From positions 927,353 to 991,352 of the forward strand of contig NZ_CM020866.1 in the NCBI RefSeq assembly GCF_009866525.1: 64,000 nucleotides of DNA, in the 5' to 3' direction. A model generated the notes under the pieces. The model was not told the origin of the DNA. It worked only from the letters and a program-made list of their open reading frames with translations, and did no database searches. How positions within the stretch are numbered: position 1 is the stretch's first letter; each line of letters starts with the position of its first letter. Below are positions 30,595 through 40,415 of this stretch, piece after piece. Both the position numbers and the translations under genes were made by a program. Origin of the DNA: Spiroplasma poulsonii (GTDB lineage: Bacteria; Bacillota_I; Bacilli_A; Mycoplasmatales; Mycoplasmataceae).

Positions 30595-31812
30595 TTAAAT
30601 AAACCACGATGATAATTGTTGATAATTTGGATATAACGGATCATTTTCACCAGGATTAATAATTGTCATACCAATAACATATTTGTTAATAATAGTATTA
30701 AAACTTTGAATGGTAGTTGCATTTGGGGTGATTTTTCCTAGGAAATAAATGTTTTTTAAGGTTGTATAAAACTTATTGCCATTAGTTAAAATTACGGAAA
30801 ATTCACTATTTGTTGTCGTTGTTTCACCATATTCACGAAGCTTAACAAAATAATAATATGGATTACTTTCATCATTTGGTGTTGAAGTCATCATTGTTTC
30901 AATCGAAGTTCCCTTAAATTGTTGGTCAGGGTTGTTATTTTTTCAACTAATAACAGCTTGATTAATGTTACTTCAATTAATACTTGTTGCTGGTAACCCA
31001 TTAGTATTATCATCAATTTTATCAACAATTTGACTAACAATATCATTAACAACATCATTTTTTTCATTATCACTAAGACCATTTAAGGCGTTATCAATAT
31101 TGTCAATAAAATCATTAGAATTAGAAATTGAATCAATAATATCGGATAATGATGAATCATTTTTTAACCCAATTGCCATTCAGAATCAATAGGCAATAGC
31201 ATCACCAGATTTTTGAACTTGTCATGATGGTAATCAATTAAACATTTTATTCGTTGGACTATGGCGAAATTGATTTGGATATTTACTAGCATCCTTTCTT
31301 GTTGCATTAATCATTGTTGGTAAATCTTGGGAGAAATTATTTTTGTTATAAAAAACGTTTGTTGAAAGTAAATTTGTTAAAAAATAACTAAATATCATCA
31401 TTGTACAAAAACCAAACACAGCCCCAAAAAGATAATTAATGGGACGATTAATTTCTACTTTTTTAAATTGTTTCCGCAGAACTGGGACATAAACAGAAAA
31501 CAAAATGGTGTTTGTTCCAATAATTTATGCTCCATATAAAATGATAATTGCCAACCAATTTGCCACAATAATAGATGCCCTATTTAATTGGGGAATATTG
31601 TTAAGAACTGGCTTAAGAACATTATTTAAACTGGCTGCTAAACTTGGAATAATTAATGGCGCGATAAAAAAGAGCATGCCTAACAAAATAACATTTGCCC
31701 CCATAAAATATAAGCTACCAAGCGTTTTAACGAAAAGACCAATTATTATACCAAGGTTTAATAAGACAAAAATTATAACTTGTCATAATACAACGGGAAC
31801 AATATTAATCAT
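30595..31812 (-). pseudogene. Polytopic membrane protein with in-frame stop
   Basis: The frame from ATG 31812 encodes membrane helices (QVIIFVLLNLGIIIGLFVKT, GANVILLGMLFFIAPLIIPS), an Asn-rich loop, IIVANWLAIIILYGA and then TAA at 31525-31527. The same frame continues at once with IIGTNTILFSVYVPVL, another helix (YLFGAVFGFCTMMIFSYFLT) and a soluble C-terminal half of about 270 residues, ending at 30595. TAA sits where TGA (Trp) would be natural, so a single A change explains it. The N-terminal helices recall CvpA-type proteins, but this is a weak impression. A sequencing error cannot be excluded; if so, the gene is intact at about 405 residues. Confidence 0.6.
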
Positions 31813-31878
31813 CGCTTTCTCCACTCTTTTGTTGATTAAATTATACTATAATTTTTAATTAAAAAAGAAATCTTATTT

Positions 31879-32505
31879 TTAAGATAAGATTCTTGTGATT
31901 TTATTTCTAAATGGATCACTAGCAGGTCTTTTAACTCACTCTTGTCAGTCACCATTAAAAGCACGCATAAAGTCTCATTCACGCAGATAATTTAAACCAT
32001 GAGAAGTGAATGTTTTAGCACTTGGTTGTTGGCCAATAAATCCTTTATCATCATTAACTGACCACATACTAATAAATGCTAAGTTTTCTTCATGGGATCA
32101 ATTATAAAGTTCTTTTGCATCTTCTAAGTTGAAAACCCCTTCAACGGTATCATTAACCCCAATCATTGGTGTTACGCCTAAGAAACGGTTTAATGTTTTA
32201 TCATTAACATTAACATCATAGACTTTATGAATAATTTATTTTAAGTTATGACGAGTCCTTACGGTTGTTGCTTTTGCTAAATCAAAATTTGTTTGACCAC
32301 GATTACGAGCTTGGGTATAAATCACATTGCCATAATCCATTGCCATAATGATTACTATTAATATTATTTTGATTAACATTGCGATTAATTACGGTTTTGT
32401 TTTTATTATACTGAAGAAAAACATTATTGGTAATAACTATATTAGATTAGGAAAAATTATTGTTGTACAAAAAATTAAACTTAAAATAATTGATTTTAGT
32501 TTCAT
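31879..32505 (-). pseudogene. Glycoside hydrolase 18 chitinase relic
   Basis: The 3' two thirds encode the end of a GH18 barrel: IMAMDYGNVIYTQARNRGQT, GVTPMIGVNDTVEGVFNLED, LAFISMWSVNDDKGFIGQ, the usual order of the last chitinase strands. An in-frame TAA lies near 32237 (RHNLK stop IIHKV). The 5' end keeps only a signal peptide (MKLKSIILSLIFCTTIIFPN), so the catalytic DxxDxDxE region was deleted. A hairpin overlapping the stop codon could be its terminator. Chitinases are plausible in insect-associated spiroplasmas; this copy is dead. Confidence 0.75.
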
Positions 32506-32985
32506 CTGTTTCTTATAGACAATTTAAATACCCTTATTATTTTTTTTCATACAACAATTTCTACTTTCCTTTTTTTATTACTACCATTTAATATCAATCT
32601 AGTACAAAATGAAATTATTAACTTTGATTTGCTCATTTTATATCTACTTCCTTTTTTCTATAATTATATTTATTAATGTTTATTAATTTAATTCATATAT
32701 CAAAAGCATTGTTAAATTTTTTATTTTAAGACTTTGAAGTGATCAATTTTTATTATCATTATTTAATAAAACATAATGATTTTTGACTTGACATAAAAAA
32801 TTATTTAATATTTTTTGCATAAAATAAACTCCTTAAAATAACAAGATTCATTTCATTAATATTATCCTTAAAAAAAGTATATTCATACTTTTAACAAATT
32901 GTTATTATAATTTTAATTTTAATGCAAATAATTTGATATAAGAAAAACTTAATTATCATCTAAGTTTCACCTTCATTTTCTTTAA
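32506..32985 (-). other. Mostly gene-free region with tiny ORFs
   Basis: AT-rich. On the minus strand a 46-codon ORF (32496-32636) overlaps the chitinase signal peptide, and another small ORF is listed separately at 32683-32820. A hairpin AAAAGTAT-ATTC-ATACTTTT lies near 32873-32892 and may end the BMP lipoprotein transcript. Nothing else seen. Confidence 0.5.
32683..32820 (-). CDS. Possible 45-residue small protein
   Basis: Has AAGGAG eight bases before ATG and one TGA Trp. Sequence: N-terminal NNFLCQVKNHYVLLNNDNKN, then a basic helix. Not recognised; it could be a chance ORF with a good ribosome site or the stub of a lost gene. Confidence 0.3.
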
Positions 32986-34386
32986 TTATAATGCGTTCTC
33001 AATTGCTGCTAATAAATATTGTTTTAATGTTGTTTGATTTTCATAAGTATTTTGAAGGGTACTAAAGAAAGCATTCATTCCAATTGGCGAATGATTATCA
33101 ATTCCATCTTTATAAGCATGTTGTAATACTTTTACCATCCTATCAAACGGCGTATTTTTACTTTGATTATCAGATACATTGTGTAAAAAATTAACTAAGT
33201 TTGTTTTAACTCACTTTGTTGTTTCAATCCCCGTTCATGATGGATGATCAATTGAGGTTTGGTTGGTGTTAATTCAACATTTTTTTGTGCTATTATTTTC
33301 ATTTCAACTATTATTTTTTGCATCATAACCACATTCTGATGAATAAATGTTATTTAAAGCATCAAAAGTTGATGTTAAAATTTGTTTTAAGGCACTTGTT
33401 ACAACAATATCTTCACCATAAATTTTTGATTGTTCAGTATCAACACCAACAATCTTTGCATTAACTTTATTAATTCTAATTTGATTAACAGTATCTTGTA
33501 CTTGTGCTCCAGCAACAGGAAAAATAATTTTAGCACCACGAGATAATAATTCATCACTAATAATTTTTCCATCAACAGCTTGAAACGATTGTGAAAATCA
33601 TGATTCATTTTTGTTTAAAACATTTTGCACTTTAGCAACTGGTTGCAAAGTACTGATGTTACTATTAATAACTTGAACTTGTTTTAGAATTTCATCTTTT
33701 AAATAATTCATTTTTTGTCCAGGTAATGAATTAATGATTGCATTAAAAACATCAGTCCCAACTAAAAACCCTCACATATAATTTGAAACAGCAATTGGAT
33801 TATCCATTCCACCATAACTTCCAATTTTTAATTGATTATCATATTCTTGCTGATGTGCATTTAAATAAATGCTTGCCGCTAAACTTGCATAGAATCCTGA
33901 TGCCTCTGCTTGATAAGTAATACCAATAATATTTTTTGCTAATGGTCCACTTGGATTCATATTGATATGTATCCCTTGCCCACTGCCATCAATATAAATA
34001 ATATTATCAACTAAACCTGCTGCTCACCCAATTGTATTACCATGGTTAAAACCAGGTAGTACAAATGTTTTTGCGCCAGAAATAGATGAGGTAATATAAG
34101 CACTTTTAAAATCACCTGGTGTTTGACTAACTGGTTCAAAATAACTTGCTCTTAAGTTTGATTGCTTTCATTGTGATAATGGTAAGGTTGGGTTTGCTCT
34201 TGCCACAGCATACTTACTAGCCCCTTCTCATGTTAATTGGTTAAAAGCAAGATCACTTGTTGTTCCACCATCGGTAATAACTCAAATACTACTATCAAAA
34301 AGATATTTCTTTCCACAAGCAACAACACTAGCAGCAGAAGCGCCAACAACAGTAATTGTTGTAAAAATTTGTAAAAGACTTTTCAT
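32986..34386 (-). CDS. BMP-family nucleoside-binding lipoprotein
   Basis: 466 residues with many TGA Trp codons. Signal peptide with lipobox ASVVACGKK (Cys24). The body has the Bmp/Med fold of nucleoside-binding proteins such as PnrA: WVITDGGTTSDLAFNQLTWE at the N-terminus, AAGLVDNIIYIDGSG, NIIGITYQAEASGFYASLAA, KIGSYGGMDNPIAVSNYMWG, and RGAKIIFPVAGAQVQDTV. Such proteins capture purine nucleosides for an ABC importer. The permease and ATPase genes are not next to it. A purine riboswitch upstream supports the purine link. The start is set by AAAGGAG. Confidence 0.9.
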
Positions 34387-34423
34387 TTCTTTGCTCCTTT
34401 TTTAAATTTAATATTTCTAAAAA

Positions 34424-34560
34424 TAAAAAACATTAGCCCGTTACTTTCAATTAAAATATGAAGGGTTAATGTCTGAAAAGCAAAATCATTAACCTATAGA
34501 GTCTTTTTCCCATGGTAAGACGTAGAAACGCTAGACCATATTACTAGCATATACAGGTAT
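34424..34560 (-). promoter_or_regulatory. Purine riboswitch (guanine type) with transcription-attenuation platform
   Basis: Read on the minus strand. P1 pairs ACCTGTATA with TATAGGT; P2 GCTAG/CTAGC encloses a loop with AATATGG; J2/3 is GTTTCTAC; P3 is GTCTT/AAGAC; J3/1 is TCTATA. These match the conserved AUAUGG, UUUCUAC and P1-P2-P3 frame of purine aptamers. The C in J3/1 corresponds to C74, so guanine (or 2'-deoxyguanosine) is expected rather than adenine. Downstream, AGGTTAATG can pair with CATTAACC (antiterminator, 34464-34495). Alternatively CATTAACCC pairs with CGGGCTAATG followed by T6 (terminator, 34424-34472). Ligand binding locks P1 and frees the terminator: an OFF switch for the BMP gene. 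Confidence 0.88.
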
Positions 34561-35231
34561 ATTATTTATTTTTATGTTTATATCATAACTCTTTTTTTAT
34601 AAAAAGCAATTTAAAAAATTAAAATAAAAATAAAAATGAAAAAAACAATCCGGGTGAGATTGTTTTTTTAGGGTATCCATGAAGTATAAGATAAATATAA
34701 TACAAAGTATGGTCATATTGATAGGGCTAAACTTGTGTTATTTATTATAATTAATAAATGTACAATTCTTATACTTCCCTAGACATTTATAATTATATAG
34801 TTCAAAAAATAAAATTCAACAATATTCAATTAACTTTTTATATTTTTTTTCGTATTTGGAACAATAATGGAATGTAATTGGAATTAAATTGGAACAATAT
34901 AAAAACTCTTGATTTTACTGCGTTTTAGTGATATTTAAAATAGTTAATAAAAGCTTAATTTCCGTTAATATTTCAATTAGTTCCTTCAACATGTGATCAT
35001 AAATAACCAAGAAAACACAAAAATTAACTTTAATGTTGAATTTATCTGCTTTTAGTCGTATGATTATTGTGAAATTATCTAAAGGATAATCCAATAATTA
35101 TAATTTATGTGAAACTAAAAAACCCTTGATTTTACTGGGTTTTTTCAACTCCCCTACCGGTATCCCCAACTCCCCTACCGCTCTTCTTTTACATAAACAA
35201 AATTATTGCAAAGATAAGGAATGTTTGAACA
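34561..35231. other. Gene-free region with several hairpins and short repeats
   Basis: Terminator-like hairpin at 34639-34669 (AAAAAACAATC/GATTGTTTTTTT). Inverted pair GAAGTATAAGA at 34681-34691 and 34767-34777, about 75 bases apart. Terminator-like hairpin at 35117-35145 (AAAAAACCC/GGGTTTTTT) with loop TTGATTTTACT; a degenerate copy of the same loop sequence lies near 34907-34930. A 14-bp direct repeat CAACTCCCCTACCG sits at 35146-35159 and 35167-35180. No ORF of note. Confidence 0.55.
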
Positions 35232-36326
35232 ATGAATAAACGAAATAACACAAGAAAAATAATGGTTGGTGACATCCAAATTGGTGGTCAAAACAAAGTT
35301 GTTATTCAATCAATGACTAATACAAAAACTCACTATATTAAAGCTACTTTAGCCCAAATTAATCAATTATATCAAGAAGGATGTGAAATTGTCCGAGTAG
35401 CAGTATTAGGCAAAGATGATGCAGCAGCTTTGAAAACGATTGTTGAACATGCGCCCTGTCCTTTAGTGGCTGATATTCACTTTAACCATAAATTTGCTCT
35501 AATTGCCGCTGATGTTGGAATTAGTAAAATTCGAATTAATCCCGGCAATATTGGTAGTATTGAAAATACCAAAAAAGTTGTCGCAAAATGTCAAGAGAAA
35601 AAAATCCCAATTCGAATTGGGGTTAATTCAGGAAGTCTCCCTTTAGATCTAGTCAATAAATACGGTTGAACACCAAAAGCAATGATTGAAAGTGCTCGAC
35701 GTCATATTGAAATATTAGAAAATCTAGGATTCTATGATATTATTTTATCGTTAAAAGCAACCGAAGCATTAATGGCCATTGAAGCTTATACCTTAGCTAG
35801 TCAAGAATGAAACTATCCCCTTCATTTGGGAATCACTGAAGCTGGTAGTCATCATACCGGAACAATCAAATCATGTAGTGGCTTAGCACCCCTTCTTTTC
35901 AATGGGATTGGTGATACCATCCGGATTAGTTTATCAACTGATCCAATTGCCGAAGTTGAAGTTGCAAAACGAATGTTAAATGCCCTTGGGCTTTATGATA
36001 ATGTTGTTGATGTTATTGCTTGTCCAACTTGCGGTCGGCTTGAATATAATCTCTTCCCAGTAGTCAAAGAAATTGAGGAATATACCAAGGACATGAAATT
36101 TCCATTAAAAATTGCCATCTTAGGTTGTGTTGTTAATGGTCCTGGTGAAGCAAAACAAGCTGACCTCGGAATTGCTGGGGGAAAAAATGGCGGCATTATT
36201 TTTAAAAAAGGTAAAATTTATAAATCATGTAAACAAGAAGAACTTGTGCCTGAACTAAAATTACTGATTGATGAATATCATCGTGACTGACAAGAAAAAA
36301 ATCGCGCTAATAAAACTACATTATAA
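35232..36326 (+). CDS. ispG: 4-hydroxy-3-methylbut-2-enyl diphosphate synthase
   Basis: 364 residues with two TGA Trp codons. IspG (GcpE) reduces MEcPP to HMBPP, the penultimate step of the MEP isoprenoid pathway, using a [4Fe-4S] cluster. N-terminal TIM barrel: VVIQSMTNTKTHYIKATLAQ, PLVADIHFNHKFAL, KIRINPGNIG, PIRIGVNSGSLP. The C-terminal cluster-binding domain has CPTCGR (Cys264, Cys267) and LGCVVNGPGEA (Cys299, Glu306), all the expected ligands. AAGGAA precedes the start. The rest of the MEP pathway is not in this window. A cysteine-rich microprotein follows after 47 bases. Confidence 0.96.
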
Positions 36327-36373
36327 TTTATGATACAATTAAAAAGTGGTAAAGAAAATAGAGGTGAAGAGTA

Positions 36374-36523
36374 ATGGATGTATGTTGTCCCGCAAAAAAC
36401 CATAATTGTATGTCATGTCGTACCTGTAGTAAACCAAAAGTAGGATGTCGTTCTTGTTTAATTTGTATTTCTTGCACAGATTGTATTAACAAGAAGTGTG
36501 AATGTCGTAAAGGAAAACGTTAA
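36374..36523 (+). CDS. 12-cysteine microprotein with CxxC ladder
   Basis: 49 residues, 12 of them Cys, with a basic tail. Cys12, 15 and 18 are spaced by two residues, as are Cys25, 28, 31, 34 and 37 (for example CRSCLICISCTDC); Cys42 and Cys44 end the series. This looks like a metal-cluster or metallothionein-type protein. The start follows GAGGTGAAGAG. It lies directly downstream of ispG, an iron-sulfur enzyme, and shares its terminator. No family recognised. A TATGATACAAT just upstream (near 36329) could be an own promoter. Confidence 0.7.
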   Translation: MDVCCPAKNHNCMSCRTCSKPKVGCRSCLICISCTDCINKKCECRKGKR

Positions 36524-36569
36524 TAAAATAAAAATCTAAGTAATCATTACTTAGATTTTTATTTTATTA
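36522..36569. terminator. Bidirectional terminator
   Basis: A near-perfect palindrome (arm ATAAAAATCTAAGTAAT) with A and T tracts on both sides. It separates the convergent microprotein and phosphatase genes and overlaps both stop codons. Confidence 0.9.
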
Positions 36570-37040
36570 ATTTGATATTAAATGTGTATAAGGAAATTCA
36601 TTAATTAAAAAATCAAATCATCCTGGGTTTGGATTAATATACGGATAAATTCGTTCAAACTGTTCTAAAGCACTATCAAAATCATCATCATTAATATATC
36701 CTTTAGCAACTAAATACATAAAAACAATTGAAGCACTACGATTAACACCTCAAATACAATGAACATAAATTTTTTTAGTTTTAATATTATTTTCAATAAC
36801 TTTTAATGCTTGAATGACAACATTAACATCTAACTCTTGTAAAGTTGAATAATCTTTAAAATTAAAATAAATATGTTGATCATCAGTTCAAATAAACTCT
36901 TGATTATCATTTTTAATGTTGTGCTTTTGAATTTGTTCACGATAAATTTCAGCCGCACAACTGATGACTAAGTTAGCATCGGTTGGAATACTATGATGGT
37001 CACCAAGATATAAATTAGTGATAATTTTTTTTGCTGGCAT
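36567..37040 (-). CDS. Dual-specificity protein phosphatase
   Basis: 157 residues with three TGA Trp codons. N-terminal KIITNLYLGDHHSIPTDANL is the usual DSP opening; the general-acid Asp is in NFKDYS; the signature loop is VHCIWGVNRSAS (His94, Cys95, Arg101), matching HCx5R. The C-terminus has NPNPGWFDFL. The fold is that of small eukaryote-like DSPs that remove phosphate from Tyr or Ser/Thr. It stops three bases before the nfo gene's strand-mate start, and shares an operon with nfo upstream (minus strand). The substrate in a spiroplasma is unknown. Confidence 0.9.
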
Positions 37041-37043
37041 TTT

Positions 37044-37970
37044 TTATTCTCCTAGATCTATTTTTACTTTACCATTCTCTTGAAACGGGTCTGTAAATTG
37101 TTTTAATTTTATCATTGCAATTTCAGTTTTATATGGAGCAAAATCTTTTCCTTTTTCACCAACATATGGTGTTTCTAAAATTTTTATCATTCCATCTAAC
37201 TTTGGATGATAAATAATTTTCAAAAGGGTCTCAAATCCTAAATAACCATAACCAATATTTTCATGACGGTCTTTATGTGCATTCAAAGGATTTTTACTAT
37301 CATTAATATGTAAACATAACAAACGGTCTAAACCAATTAATTGATCAAATTCATTAATAATATCTTCTAAGTTTTCTTTAAATTGATAACCAGCATCATG
37401 CATATGACAAGTATCCCAACAAACCCCTACTTTGTCCTTCAACAATACATTATCAATAATATATTTTAATTGTGCAAAGTTAGTTCCTAATTCGCTGCCC
37501 TTTCCAGCCATTGTTTCCAAAGCAATTTTTGCCTTTTGTTCTGAAGTTAATACTAAGTTTAAACCTTCAACAATTCGATCTAACCCAACTTGCTCAGGAG
37601 CACCAACAGCACTGCCTGGGTGTAAAACAATTGTTTTAATTCCAATCTCATCAGCACGAATAATTTCTTTTCTTAGAAATTCAACAGCAATTTCAAATGT
37701 ACTAGGATTTGTTGTATTAGCTAAATTAATAATATAAGGGGCATGAATAATAACATTGTCAATTGAAAAATGTTGGACAGGTAACTGTTGATAAAATTCT
37801 GAAATAAAAAAATGGTCAGTACTAACTCGAATTGTATTTTGTGGTGGCCCAGTATAAATCATCATTGCATTAGCATCATTATTTAAACTTTCTGTTAATG
37901 CTCCTAACAAATAATTTTGTTGTTTGTTCATACTAACATGACTTCCAATAATTAAATTATAATCTTTCAT
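37044..37970 (-). CDS. nfo: Endonuclease IV (AP endonuclease)
   Basis: 308 residues, no TGA codons. It cuts DNA 5' of abasic sites in base-excision repair, using three zinc ions in a TIM barrel. Seen: IGSHVSMNKQQNYLLGALTE, AMMIYTGPPQNT, NVIIHAPYIINLANTTN, TIVLHPGSAVGA, IALETMAGKGSELG, VGVCWDTCHMHDAGYQ, LLCLHINDSKNPLNAHKDRH, ENIGYGYLGFE and ILETPYVGEKG. All zinc-ligand motifs are in order. The downstream phosphatase starts three bases after its stop. The start follows GAAAGAAAGGGAG. Confidence 0.97.
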   Translation of the reverse strand: MKDYNLIIGSHVSMNKQQNYLLGALTESLNNDANAMMIYTGPPQNTIRVSTDHFFISEFYQQLPVQHFSIDNVIIHAPYIINLANTTNPSTFEIAVEFLRKEIIRADEIGIKTIVLHPGSAVGAPEQVGLDRIVEGLNLVLTSEQKAKIALETMAGKGSELGTNFAQLKYIIDNVLLKDKVGVCWDTCHMHDAGYQFKENLEDIINEFDQLIGLDRLLCLHINDSKNPLNAHKDRHENIGYGYLGFETLLKIIYHPKLDGMIKILETPYVGEKGKDFAPYKTEIAMIKLKQFTDPFQENGKVKIDLGE

Positions 37971-38060
37971 TTTTTAATTTCTCCCTTTCTTTCTCATTAA
38001 TTTTATAATATCATATATAAAGACAAGAAAAAATAATTTATTAATAATGAAAGGATTATT

Positions 38061-39041
38061 ATGATTAACGAAGAAAATAGTAAACAAATTGAAATAGCGA
38101 TTGATAATGTTTATCAAAAAGTAATTATAAAAAAGAAAGATAGAATTGTTGCTTGACAATGAATTAACTTATTTTTTTATCTTTTCATTATGGTTAGTTT
38201 ATTCCTAACGATTTTTAGTTTTGTTGTTACATATGATCTTCATTTTCAACTAAATAAAACAATTTTTTTACCAGTAGGAATTGTGGCATTCCTTTGTTTT
38301 ATAACAACTACTACTCTTATTATTTTTATTAAAAAGCACCAAAAGGATTTAACACAACAAATTAAAAATAATTTTGACATTACGTCATTAATTGATTTAT
38401 ATAATACTATTTTTGCTAACATAATGCCTGACGTAACGATTACTGACATTACAACCAAATGAACCATTACGCCAACTAATCATTACCCAATTAACGAATT
38501 TAAAGTTAATGATAAAATTATCGTTGGAAAATATCAAAATATAGCTTTTAATATTGGTTCGATTAGCCAAGCAACAACAACTGTTGTTGATAATTTAGAA
38601 CCAAATTTAATGCCAAAACCATACAACACACAATACTACCGTTATTTATTTTTAACAGTTACAACATCAAATTTTCAAAATAATGCTTTTGAAATTAATC
38701 GAAAAAATAAGTATCCTAAAAATAATTTAACCTTTGATAATTTTTTTTGATACGATCAAACTAATCCAAATATTACCCCAACACTCAAAACTCTTATCCT
38801 AGATAATATGGTTACAACTACCTTAATCCCAAATATTAAAGTTACACCTAAAGCATTATCCCTCCAACTAGCAACAATTTCAACAAATAGTTGAATTGAT
38901 AACTGCGACAGTCTTTTCAACTTTAATATTAGTTTAAATAAAAACGTCATGCTTGATAATATGATTGAAACTATTAAGCATGACTATCAAACTCTTCAAA
39001 AGAGTTTTGTCTGATTAAATTTAATTTTAAAACATAATTAA
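38061..39041 (+). CDS. Two-helix membrane protein, possibly DUF3137-like
   Basis: 326 residues with several TGA Trp codons. N-terminal soluble helix, then two membrane segments (WINLFFYLFIMVSLFLTIFS and FLPVGIVAFLCFITTTTLII) joined by a short loop, then a cytoplasmic region of about 220 residues with a beta-rich VNDKIIVGKYQNIAFNIGSI segment. The plan (two helices followed by a soluble domain) fits DUF3137 proteins common in Mollicutes, but I cannot confirm it. AAAGGATT precedes the start. It converges with the YitT-type gene: the two coding ends overlap by four bases. Confidence 0.65.
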
Positions 39042-40309
39042 TATTTATCAACCTTATAATTTGCAATAATCTTATCTAATTTATGGGATAAGATTTTAGC
39101 ATCTGGATCAGAAACAACAATTGCGGCTTTAATCCATTTATATTCTAACAAGGATGTTGAAACAATAATTACTTCGTTATTAATATCATTTCCTTCATAA
39201 TGATCACGAGCAGGAAGACGAACAATATCATTTGGATAATGAACATATTGTAGTCCTGAAACAACAGCATCGCCTTTTGAAGTAATAATCATTAAACTAC
39301 GATATTTAAATTTTGGGAAAATAATATCAATTGTAATTGATTGAACTACCACAAATAAATATGATGCAAATAAGACGGGACCAAAGAAGTATTTCGCTTT
39401 ATGACTTGCAAAATCAATTCCATTTAAACCGTTTTCATCAATATTAAAACCAAGTTTTTTAATTGCGTCAAGATGGTTTGCTCAATCTCTTCCAAAATAG
39501 ACACTAGTAATTTCACTACGTGTTAATAATGCCGTATGAATTGCTAACATTATAATAACAATAATATAATTAACAATTCGATTATAATTAGCAATTGATG
39601 TTTTCTTTTTAACCGAATAATAAGCTAAAACAAAGTCAGTTCCAGCCGTCGAAGCACCACCCTTATAAACTAATCCATAAGCGATTCCGTTTAAAATTCC
39701 TGCTACCGCCGCAAAGACAAATAATCAAATTTGATACATTCCACCATAATTACTAAAAACATTTAAACTATTATAGTTAGTAATAAAAAATAGTTCTTGG
39801 GGATTAATAAGTGGAATATAAGCAAAAGCAAAGTGGAAACCATTTTGTAATGTAATATAAACAATTGTCCGAACTGAAAACCGAATCCCAATTTTAATTA
39901 CACCAAAAATAAATAGTGGTAAATTAAGAATAAAGAAAAAAACTCAATACATACTTGTTTGAAATGCCAGTTGATCTTGGTGTGGTCAAATTGCAGCCGC
40001 AACTCCCCTTGCAATCGCTCCAATTCCACTCGGCATAATTCCGTAACTTGTTGTTGCGGCAATAAAGTAATCATAACTAACCATTGCTAGAAATGCCGCA
40101 AAAGTAATATACCCATAATCACGAAATAATCGTGATTTAAAATAACTCTTAAATCGTAAATTAAATTCTTTGCGAGAAATTCGTTCACGACTTCTTGTTT
40201 TCCGATGCCCTTCTTTATAAGCATCAATTGTTTTACTTTCAACATCCTCTGCGCCAACTCCCGAGGCATTATTATTTTGTGCTACGTGTGTTTCTTCATC
40301 ATATGTCAT
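39038..40309 (-). CDS. YitT-family membrane protein
   Basis: 423 residues. A polar N-terminus of about 75 residues is followed by five or six membrane helices with GIMPSGIGAIARGVAAAIWP, FILNLPLFIFGVIKIGIRFS and YKGGASTAGTDFVLAYYSVK; the last is the typical YitT/DUF161 G-G-x-x-G-T-D signature. A C-terminal DUF2179-like soluble domain (SLMIITSKGDAVVSGLQYVH) follows. The family is conserved in Firmicutes and of unknown function. The long charged N-terminal extension seems lineage-specific. Ends overlap the convergent neighbour. Confidence 0.88.
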
Positions 40310-40374
40310 ACTTTAGATTTCCTTGCCCTTTCTTAAACCTTAATTACAAATAAGTATAACACTATCTTACAAAA

Positions 40375-40400
40375 TAAAAACAACCCAAGGGTTGTTTTTA
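40375..40400. terminator. Terminator of fib
   Basis: TAAAAACAACCC and GGGTTGTTTTTA form a perfect 12-bp stem with loop AA. On the minus strand a T run follows, 16 bases after the fib stop. It may also work for the opposite strand. Confidence 0.88.
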
Positions 40401-40415
40401 TAATAAAATTAATAA

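Noticed and set aside
35146..35180. Possible CRISPR-like repeats (CAACTCCCCTACCG twice)
   Set aside because: Only two copies, 14 bp, 7-base gap, no cas genes; not an array.
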